This document shows, piece by piece, positions 1-5,571 of a stretch of 13,504 nucleotides of DNA (within the stretch, counting starts at the first letter, position 1; each line of letters begins with the position of its first letter). The notes beneath the pieces were generated by a model. That model searched no databases. It saw only the letters and a list, made by a program, of their open reading frames with translations, and was not told the DNA's origin. Source of the stretch: Hydrogenimonas sp. Lineage in GTDB: Bacteria; Campylobacterota; Campylobacteria; Campylobacterales; Hydrogenimonadaceae. The position numbers and the translations under genes are program-made. The DNA lies in contig WGAW01000166.1 in NCBI GenBank assembly GCA_015494675.1, forward strand, positions 1-13,504, in the 5' to 3' direction.

Positions 1-26
1 ACCGCGGTTGCCTTCCACCTCTTTGT

Positions 27-141
27 CCCGGTGCCTATAGCGAGGGGGTCCTACCCGGTCCCATACCGAACCCGGAAGTCAAGCCCCTCAGCGCTGATGA
101 TACTGCACCCCTCGGGTGTGGGAACGTAGGTCGGTGCCGGG
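27..141 (+). rRNA. rrf: 5S ribosomal RNA
   Basis: A structural RNA of about 115 nt. The 5' end CCCGGUGCC pairs over nine positions with GGUGCCGGG at 133-141 (two G-U wobbles), forming helix I. The interior carries the typical bacterial 5S signature CCAUACCGAACCCGGAAGUCAAG followed by the GGGUGUGGGAACGUAGGUC-like 3' half. The ends are set from helix I and could be off by one or two bases. Bases 1-26 are probably the 23S-5S spacer of an rRNA operon that begins outside the window. No tRNA follows. TTGAGG at 143-148 can pair with CCTCAA at 169-174 but no T-run follows, so the operon terminator is not certain. Confidence 0.93.
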
Positions 142-296
142 CTTGAGGTTTCTCTTCCGATCAAAACTCCTCAACAACGAAATAAGAAAATTTCATAATA
201 ATTTCTCTGCATTACTATTTAAGACGGCTTTTTAACTATATAAAAAAATTATCTTCCAATATTGCGTAAAGTAAGAAATCTTTAAAACTATGCATA

Positions 297-302
297 TATA
301 AT
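297..302 (+). promoter_or_regulatory. candidate -10 box for the porin gene
   Basis: TATAAT matches the sigma-70 -10 consensus in a very AT-rich setting (TGCATATATAATATAAATG). There is no good -35 at 17 nt, which is common in Campylobacterota. Transcription from here would give a leader of about 190 nt. The alternative pair TTGACG (343-348) and TATAGT (363-368) has only a 14-nt spacer. Transcript mapping would be needed to choose. Confidence 0.3.
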
Positions 303-422
303 ATAAATGAATGGCTGAATATGCCGATTATATAGAGCAATCTTGACGATCGGTATATCGGCTATAGTGTCTTGGCTGTATATATGGAGGCTCAAGAGCC
401 ATCGGAGGTTTGGTGTTGGTTT

Positions 423-445
423 TTGCAAAAAGTCTTTTTTCGCAA
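423..445 (+). other. A/U-rich hairpin in porin 5' leader
   Basis: TTGCAAAAA (423-431) pairs with TTTTT (436-440) plus GCAA (442-445), leaving C441 bulged and GTCT as the loop, for a nine-base-pair stem. The left arm is also part of a 12-nt palindrome TTTTTGCAAAAA (420-431). The right arm GCAA can instead pair with TTGC at 449-452. The hairpin lies about 40 nt before the porin ribosome binding site and may affect mRNA stability or translation. No T-run follows that would make it a standard terminator. Confidence 0.35.
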
Positions 446-498
446 TGCTTGCAACATCGAGTCCGATTGCGACAAATCACACAGAAGAAGGAGTAGGA

Positions 499-2007
499 AT
501 GAGGAAATTTATAGCTTTGTCGGCGGCTGCCGCGGTGGCTGCATCGGTCGGATTCGCGTCGGATGCCGATCTAAAGGCGGAAGTAGAAGCCTTGAAGAAA
601 GAGGTAGCCTCTTTGAAAAAGCAGACAAAAGGGTTGAATGCAAAGAGGCTTAAAAAGCAGATGAGTCAACTCAAGGCCGCCGCACTCAACGATAACATCA
701 AATGGAGCGTCGATTTCAGAACGGCTTATGATGTGATCGGATACAAGGATATCAACGACAATTCGAGCTGGAATCAGATATTTACCAACAGGCTATGGCT
801 CGGCATGGGGTATGCACCGACAAACAATGTAGTATTCAAAGGGCTGATAAGCTACTACAAAGCGTATGGCCAGATGACGAACACTTTCGGTGCCAACTTC
901 AACTATTTTGACTGGGTCGTAAACGAGACACCCAACCCCAACGGAGAGCTCAGGGTAAAAGAGGCTTACTGGCTCTATTTCGGCAACAGCTTTTTGGGAG
1001 CGAACATTCCGTGGACGGCGAGTCTGGGTAGGCGCCCCGCTACGGACGGTCTTCTTGCCAGCTACCGTGAGGATCAGAACCCGAAATCTCCTTTGGGACA
1101 TATAATAAATACGGAGTTCGACGGAGCGAGTTTCAAGTTCGATCTGAGCAACGTAACCGGAGTGTCGGGAATGTATTTCAAGCTCTGCATGGGCCGCGGT
1201 ATGACGAATGCTAGTATACGCTATGCAGGAATAACTCCCGGTTTTGTATATGGAGTAAGCAACCAGCTGGTTATCAGCGGGAATGGCACTGACTACAACA
1301 AGGTACCTGGATATGAATCTACCGACCTTGCCGGATTTATATTTGTTCCATATGATGATGGTCAGTATTCGGTACATACAACCGCCTTTAAGGCCTGGAA
1401 TCTTCCAGGTATAGTCTTTGCCGGAGCTCCAAGCGATGTTACGGGGGATGGAGTTCCTGACTATCAGGGGAATTTTATGCAAGTCGGAGACATGTACGGC
1501 GCGGCGATCAGCCTTCTTGCGCAGGGAGTCGGCGACGGAATCAGCGATATGCTTGACGACACAAACCTTTTTGTAAGCTTCGCGGCGAGCAAGACCGATC
1601 CGCAGGATGGCAACAGAATGTTAGGAAACGCGGACAAAAAGACCGGTACGTCGATCTATGCGGGCGCCAACTGGCCATGCCAGCTTATAGACAGCGCCAG
1701 AGTCGGTGTAGAGTACAACCATGGAAGCCAGTATTGGAGAAGTTTCACATATGCCGAAGATACACTCGCAGGCAGCAAGCTGGCGACACGCGGCGACGCT
1801 TACGAGATATGGTTCAATAAAGAGCTCGTAGGAAAGACGTTGACGGCGCAGATAAGGTATACATATATGGATTACAAATATACCGGCAGCAACGGCTTTT
1901 TCGCCGACGGCGGAACTCCCGTAGAGGTAGACAGCACCCAGGGAAGAATGATGGGAGCTATAGACAAAGCGCAGGATATCAGACTCTATATCCGCTACAG
2001 ATACTAA
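499..2007 (+). CDS. outer-membrane porin, Campylobacterota DUF3373 type
   Basis: Predicted 502-residue beta-barrel outer-membrane protein, probably a general or solute porin; the transported solute is unknown. The start at 499 is preferred to the in-frame ATG at 343 because AAGGAG (488-493) lies just upstream and a Sec signal peptide begins there (MRKFIALSAAAAVAASVGFA, cleavage near residue 20-22). Residues 22-60 form a Lys/Glu/Leu heptad coiled coil (LKAEVEALKKEVASLKKQ), as in trimeric porins. This is followed by NIKWSVDFRTAYDVIGYK, which I recognise from DUF3373 proteins. The remainder has alternating aromatic strands and loops rich in Asn, Gly and Asp, and it ends in aromatic residues (IRLYIRYRY), a typical C-terminal BAM recognition strand. 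Two cysteines (in KLCMGRG and NWPCQL) are unusual for a barrel. It is transcribed alone and a GC hairpin follows at once. The family call rests on remembered resemblance. Confidence 0.85.
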   Translation: MRKFIALSAAAAVAASVGFASDADLKAEVEALKKEVASLKKQTKGLNAKRLKKQMSQLKAAALNDNIKWSVDFRTAYDVIGYKDINDNSSWNQIFTNRLWLGMGYAPTNNVVFKGLISYYKAYGQMTNTFGANFNYFDWVVNETPNPNGELRVKEAYWLYFGNSFLGANIPWTASLGRRPATDGLLASYREDQNPKSPLGHIINTEFDGASFKFDLSNVTGVSGMYFKLCMGRGMTNASIRYAGITPGFVYGVSNQLVISGNGTDYNKVPGYESTDLAGFIFVPYDDGQYSVHTTAFKAWNLPGIVFAGAPSDVTGDGVPDYQGNFMQVGDMYGAAISLLAQGVGDGISDMLDDTNLFVSFAASKTDPQDGNRMLGNADKKTGTSIYAGANWPCQLIDSARVGVEYNHGSQYWRSFTYAEDTLAGSKLATRGDAYEIWFNKELVGKTLTAQIRYTYMDYKYTGSNGFFADGGTPVEVDSTQGRMMGAIDKAQDIRLYIRYRY

Positions 2008-2019
2008 GCGATGTAATGT

Positions 2020-2044
2020 AAATTGCGGGCTCTGCCCGCAATTT
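2020..2044. terminator. strong hairpin between convergent porin and mrp genes
   Basis: AAATTGCGGGC and GCCCGCAATTT form a perfect 11-bp stem with a TCT loop, 12 nt after the porin stop codon. The outer arm supplies ATTT on the plus strand and, by symmetry, on the minus strand. There is no longer U-tract, so termination may be inefficient or Rho-assisted. It lies between converging genes and could act in both directions, which is an inference. Confidence 0.6.
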
Positions 2045-2137
2045 GAGAGGAGGTGAGCGGCTCTACAACCCCCTGAAGCTTTCGAAGTTATGGATTTCGA
2101 GATAGATGCCAAACGGGCTTAAATTGTCGGGTCTTCT

Positions 2138-3169
2138 CTATGCGGGGCGGCCCATCTCTCTTAAAAGATTTTCCGCTATCTCTTTGTAGTACCCTTTTTG
2201 AAGTTCATCCCCCATGGCGACAGGTGGAGTCCCGTTGTCTGAGAACTCTCTGATCCGCATATCGAGAGGAATTTTGCCGAGAAAAGGGATAGAGTATCTT
2301 GCGGCAGTCTCTTCTCCTCCACCTTCTCCGAAGATGTCGTATCTCTTTTTGGTATCGGGAGCTATGAAGTAGCTCATATTCTCCACAAGCCCGCCTATGG
2401 GAACTTTTATATCTTTGAACATCATGATGGCTCTGCTTACATCGTCGAGTGCGACCGGCTGAGGAGTGGTTACGATAACTCCGGCGGTTATGGGCAGCTC
2501 CTGGGCCATCGTAAGCTGTATATCGCCCGTACCCGGCGGCATATCTATGACCAGAAAGTCTAGATCTCCCCAATCTACATCCTCAAGAAACTGTATAAGC
2601 GCACTTACGGCCACTGAACTTCTCCATACAAGCGGAGTATCGGAAGAGGGAGTAGTCAGACCCACGCTCATTATCTTTATTCCGAAATTTTCACTCGGAA
2701 CTATCTTGTCTTTTTCATTCCACTGCAATTTCTCGTGGGCCGTACCGACCATTCTGGGTACATTGGGACCGTACACATCGGCATCCAAAAGCCCTACGCT
2801 AAACCCCTTTTGCGCAAGGGCGACGGAGAGATTTACTGAAACCGTACTCTTTCCGACACCGCCCTTTCCGCTTGTAACGGCGATGACCTTTTTTGCGTAC
2901 GGTGCCCTGTTGTTGGGGGCGGAGGTGTTTCCGTAATTGATACTCTTTTTTACGGGAGCATCCCTCTTTACTGCAACTTCTCCCGCGAAAAGATCCTTTA
3001 TGGCCGTCTCTATTTTCATATAGGCTTCATCGTTCTGCATAGATAGCAAAACCGTGATTCTGCCGTTTTCTGTCAGGACCTCTTTGACCACTTTCATCTG
3101 CACGATCGATTTGTCGAGCCCCGGATAGTCTATCTTTTCGAGCTCTTTTATAACGGCTTCCCTATTCAT
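2138..3169 (-). CDS. mrp: Mrp/ApbC-type P-loop ATPase (iron-sulfur carrier family), cysteine-free
   Basis: A 343-residue cytosolic member of the Mrp/ApbC/NBP35 family, whose members carry Fe-S clusters for delivery to apo-proteins. Residues 1-70 form a MIP18/DUF59-like N-terminal domain. The deviant Walker A is GKGGVGKST at 101-109, followed by DADVYGPNVPRM (129-140), IDMPPGTGD (208-216) and the C-terminal ENMSYFIAPDTKKRYDIFGEGGG region. The length is normal. The oddity is that the usual CxxC of this region is replaced by APDT, and the whole protein contains no cysteine, so cluster binding by the known mode is not possible. The start has GAGGAG upstream at good spacing and overlaps the preceding gene's stop by 8 nt (ATGAATAG), suggesting translational coupling as the last gene of a minus-strand operon. 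The family is certain; a Fe-S carrier role is doubtful for this copy. Confidence 0.92.
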   Translation of the reverse strand: MNREAVIKELEKIDYPGLDKSIVQMKVVKEVLTENGRITVLLSMQNDEAYMKIETAIKDLFAGEVAVKRDAPVKKSINYGNTSAPNNRAPYAKKVIAVTSGKGGVGKSTVSVNLSVALAQKGFSVGLLDADVYGPNVPRMVGTAHEKLQWNEKDKIVPSENFGIKIMSVGLTTPSSDTPLVWRSSVAVSALIQFLEDVDWGDLDFLVIDMPPGTGDIQLTMAQELPITAGVIVTTPQPVALDDVSRAIMMFKDIKVPIGGLVENMSYFIAPDTKKRYDIFGEGGGEETAARYSIPFLGKIPLDMRIREFSDNGTPPVAMGDELQKGYYKEIAENLLREMGRPA

Positions 3170-3533
3170 ACGGATTGCTCCTCATTTCGCGTTGTAACAG
3201 CAAGATGGTGGAGTTTGCCTTCTGTATCCACTCTCCGACGATATCGGATGCCTCTGGAAAATTTTGCGCCAGCTCCCGATAGGCCGTTATTCTCTTTTTT
3301 AAAAGCGTTATGAAACTTTTCAGCATCCTGGAGGTCTCTCTGTTGTCGTGGGCATGGCGCATGAGATGCTTTAAAAGGGCGGATCGCTCCTTCATCGGAA
3401 GGTCGAGCCCCAGCTCTTTTCCTATCTCTACGATTTCGGTATTTGTAATGTATACACCGGAATAGAAGAGCGCCAGAAGCCGGCTCTCAACACTCTCGTA
3501 TGCGTGAGTGAGGGTATCGGGATTCTGTTTCAA
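3162..3533 (-). CDS. conserved-looking hypothetical protein, 123 residues, helical
   Basis: I do not recognise this protein. It is probably cytosolic: there is no signal peptide, no long hydrophobic segment and no cysteine. The sequence is predicted to be almost entirely helical, with charged amphipathic segments such as LLKHLMRHAHDNRETSRML and ITLLKKRITAYRELAQNF. The start is TTG, overlapping the TGA stop of the upstream LRV gene in the 4-nt sequence TTGA, with AGAGGTG just before it. The end overlaps the mrp start by 8 nt. This tight embedding, rather than any family match, is the main reason to believe it is real. A role connected to Mrp is only an inference from position. Confidence 0.75.
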   Translation of the reverse strand: MKQNPDTLTHAYESVESRLLALFYSGVYITNTEIVEIGKELGLDLPMKERSALLKHLMRHAHDNRETSRMLKSFITLLKKRITAYRELAQNFPEASDIVGEWIQKANSTILLLQREMRSNPYE

Positions 3534-4120
3534 GCTTCACCTCTTCTTTTGATGTTTGCCTCGGCGGCCTTCGCTACATTCTCATCGCCGTCTTTTAGGA
3601 GCTTTTCAAGAACATCTTCGGGTGTTGAGGGGTTTTCCGCGACCCTCATGCGCACCATTTTGTCGGAGTCGTCCGCGAGCACGGTAAGGATTTTGGCCGG
3701 TACCGACGGATTGCCGGAGAGGCCGTCTCTTACGATCTTTTCGTCTGAGAATAGTTTCTGGAGTGTAGCGACCGGCGTATTCGGATTTGTCGCGGCCAGC
3801 GCCCTTACGAGGTTGACGCTGTCTTGCGCCAGCTTTTGCAATATATGGGCGGGCGTATGAGGGTTTTTCGCTACCGCCCAGCGGCTGCCCATATCTTCCG
3901 TCTCACTCAGTTTGATCAGAAGATCCTCCATTAGAGGATCTTTGCATCCGTCTCTATCGTATACCGATGTGCGCATACTGAGATTCATCGCGACCTGGCC
4001 TACGATCTCCATGTCGTCGGCAAACGCTTCGAAGATCTCTTTTACTCTCGTCAGCGGCAGTTCTCTATTTTTCAGCTCTTCGAGCGAACTCTCTCTATCC
4101 ATATTATATAGTACTTTCAT
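3530..4120 (-). CDS. variant leucine-rich repeat (LRV) protein
   Basis: About 196 residues from the ATG at 4120. After a helical N-terminal part there are four repeats of about 24-26 residues from residue 77 on: GSRWAVAKNPHTPAHILQKL, VRALAATNPNTPVATLQKL, VRDGLSGNPSVPAKILTVL and VRMRVAENPSTPEDVLEKL, then a partial fifth. The NPxTPxxxLxxL signature is that of LRV repeats, which stack as an alpha-solenoid for protein binding. Azotobacter LRV protein has an N-terminal [4Fe-4S] domain; here only one cysteine (GCKDP) is present in that part, so no cluster is expected. Start choice is uncertain: in-frame ATGs lie at 4165, 4120 and 4102, and none has a clear ribosome binding site. 4165 is too close to the predicted transcription start. 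This is the first gene of the minus-strand operon; its stop overlaps the next start. Confidence 0.8.
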   Translation of the reverse strand: MKVLYNMDRESSLEELKNRELPLTRVKEIFEAFADDMEIVGQVAMNLSMRTSVYDRDGCKDPLMEDLLIKLSETEDMGSRWAVAKNPHTPAHILQKLAQDSVNLVRALAATNPNTPVATLQKLFSDEKIVRDGLSGNPSVPAKILTVLADDSDKMVRMRVAENPSTPEDVLEKLLKDGDENVAKAAEANIKRRGEA

Positions 4121-4176
4121 AGGGGATTGAAGCCGAAGTCTGCACCGGAAAGATGCCGTGTGCATTAGGGGCTGGA

Positions 4177-4192
4177 ATTATGGTAGCAAAAA
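4177..4192 (-). promoter_or_regulatory. extended -10 promoter for the LRV-mrp operon
   Basis: On the minus strand the sequence reads TTTTTGCTACCATAAT. It has a T-tract, the TG-N extension and a -10-like TACCAT or CATAAT, with no clear -35. This is nearly identical to the element at 11348-11360 (TTTTTGCTATCAT), which supports it as a real promoter class in this genome. The start site would be near 4170-4174, giving a leader of about 50 nt to the ATG at 4120. Confidence 0.55.
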
Positions 4193-4383
4193 GGGTAGCG
4201 GTAGTCAACACCGCAGCATATAGTTTGAGAGTGAAAGGGCTTTGCCGGGTTCCGGACCGGTATTTCGGGTTATATAATCAGTTTAACTGCCGAAGCTATT
4301 CATGATAATTGGATATAGGCCGATATAGTTAGGACAAAGTCAGGCTTTAGAGATTTAAATGGAGCGATTCGACGCTTTTCAAG

Positions 4384-4410
4384 CTGACTTAAGAAATTAG
4401 TTTCTATAAT
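4384..4410 (+). promoter_or_regulatory. promoter for the rhodanese-CISM operon
   Basis: A perfect TATAAT -10 lies at 4405-4410. A weak -35-like CTGACT lies at 4384-4389 with a 15-nt spacer. The start site would be near 4417, giving a leader of about 60 nt to the rhodanese gene. A direct repeat of TCGGTG sits immediately downstream. Confidence 0.5.
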
Positions 4411-4419
4411 GAATTGTTG

Positions 4420-4443
4420 TCGGTGAAACCCGAAAAATCGGTG
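4420..4443 (+). repeat. TCGGTG direct repeat just after predicted start site
   Basis: TCGGTG occurs at 4420-4425 and 4438-4443, 18 nt apart, within the predicted 5' leader. The segment between also contains CCGA-AAAA-TCGG, which could form a small stem. A repressor operator or an mRNA structure are both possible; six-base repeats can occur by chance. Confidence 0.25.
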
Positions 4444-4479
4444 CATTAGGCACTTTGAACAAAGACATAAGGAGTTATG

Positions 4480-5559
4480 ATGAAGCAGTGGTTCAGGACG
4501 CTTTGCTTTGCGGCTCTCTTTTTCGCGTCGGCGCTGCCGGCAGCGGAAAAGATTACGATTCAGCCCGAAGAGGCGATAAAGCTGATCGGGAAACCGGGCT
4601 ACGTTTTCGTTAGCGGTGATAGTGAGACAGCCTTTGAAGGAGGCCATATAAAAGGGTCGCGAAATATGTACGCGCACCATCTGCACCATGCGGATCTGAT
4701 GGGCAATATGGAGTGCGAGCCGCTCTACCAGTGCCCTGAGCATGCTGAGCACTACATTAGCAGCAAGGGGATAAAGAAGAGCGATACGATAATCGCTTAC
4801 GACAACTGGAGAGGGCCGAACGCTACCGGAGTCTACAGCTTTTTCAAGTCTTACGGGCACAAAAAGGTCTATATTCTCGACGGCGGACAGGACGGCATAA
4901 AGGCGCTCGATCCGAACCAGAAGATATACGACAGGCTCAAAAAGGAGAAGAGGGCCGTAAAAAAGGCGTACAAAAAGGCTAAAAAAGCGGGCGATAAGGC
5001 GAAGATGGCCGAGCTGAAAGCCAAGAAAAAAGAGATAGTCGCCCAGATGAAGCAGGTTGCCAAAAAGCTGCTCGTTCAGAGGGGCAAGGAGAAACAGTTC
5101 AAGCATACGCACTATAAAATCAGTAAAAGCGATATAGATACTAGTGCCATTGCCGGGACCAAAGAGGTCTTCGATGCGATGCAGGATATTCTGAAAAACG
5201 GTAAAAAGAGCAGATTTGCCATTGTGGATGCGAGAGGGATGGTGGAGATCATCGGTGAGAGAAAGATGGATAACGTAGCGAGGGGCGGGCATATTCCTGG
5301 CTCTACCTTCATCGAGTGGAAAAAGGTGACCGATTTTAAGAGAAAGAAGAGTTTCCGTCCCCTCAAAGAGCTGGAGGAGACATTCAAGAAATACGGCATT
5401 ACAAAAGACAAGACGATCTATGCCTACTGCCAGGTTGGTGCGGGACGCGGTTCGGACATCGTAACCGCGCTGCAGATGCTCGGATACAAAAACGTGAAAG
5501 TATATACAGGGGCGTGGGATACCTGGGGTAACAATATGAATCTGCCGATTCGACGATAA
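4480..5559 (+). CDS. exported tandem-domain rhodanese (sulfurtransferase)
   Basis: A 359-residue periplasmic protein expected to transfer sulfane sulfur. It has a Sec signal peptide (MKQWFRTLCFAALFFASALP, cleavage near AAEK). The first rhodanese domain, residues 25-150, keeps GGHIKGSRN and VYILDGGQDG but has Asp108 in YDNWRG where the catalytic Cys would be, so it is inactive. The second domain, about 212-355, has IVDAR, GGHIPGS and the catalytic loop YCQVGAGRGS with Cys317, then GYKNVKVYTGAWDTWG. Residues 152-207 between the domains form an unusual Lys/Ala-rich helix, probably a coiled coil. The arginine sits at C+6 instead of the common C+5. The ATG at 4480 is preferred over 4477 because AAGGAG (4469-4474) would be only 2 nt from the latter. 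It is the first gene of the operon, 12 nt before the molybdoenzyme alpha subunit, which points to sulfur chemistry. Confidence 0.9.
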   Translation: MKQWFRTLCFAALFFASALPAAEKITIQPEEAIKLIGKPGYVFVSGDSETAFEGGHIKGSRNMYAHHLHHADLMGNMECEPLYQCPEHAEHYISSKGIKKSDTIIAYDNWRGPNATGVYSFFKSYGHKKVYILDGGQDGIKALDPNQKIYDRLKKEKRAVKKAYKKAKKAGDKAKMAELKAKKKEIVAQMKQVAKKLLVQRGKEKQFKHTHYKISKSDIDTSAIAGTKEVFDAMQDILKNGKKSRFAIVDARGMVEIIGERKMDNVARGGHIPGSTFIEWKKVTDFKRKKSFRPLKELEETFKKYGITKDKTIYAYCQVGAGRGSDIVTALQMLGYKNVKVYTGAWDTWGNNMNLPIRR

Positions 5560-5571
5560 GGGAGAGTTAAA

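Larger units (their letters stand above)
142..498 (+). other. gene-free AT-rich leader between 5S rRNA and porin
   Basis: I see no convincing gene in these 357 bases. The open frame that could extend the porin upstream (from 343) has no ribosome binding site, and its residues do not resemble a signal peptide or porin, so this is best read as rRNA trailer plus porin promoter and 5' leader. It holds a weak inverted repeat (TTGAGG/CCTCAA, 143-174), a candidate -10 near 297-302, a GCCGAT/ATCGGC inverted pair (323-328 with 357-362), a TTGACG (343-348) with TATAGT (363-368) at a short 14-nt spacing, and a bulged hairpin at 423-445. Confidence 0.6.
4193..4479. other. divergent intergenic region upstream of rhodanese-CISM operon
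   Basis: I see no gene in this region. It contains several AT-rich -10-like boxes: TATAAT at 4273-4278 and TATAAT at 4405-4410, the latter best placed for the downstream operon. A short GC palindrome (CCGG-GTT-CCGG, around 4240-4260) and a tiny GTGC/GCAC hairpin (4441-4453) just before the ribosome binding site are also present. The size of the region, about 300 nt, leaves room for activator or repressor sites upstream of the molybdoenzyme operon. Confidence 0.5.

Noticed and set aside
343..498. Upstream in-frame extension of the porin to an ATG at 343
   Set aside because: There is no ribosome binding site at 343. The ATG at 499 has AAGGAG and begins a clean signal peptide.
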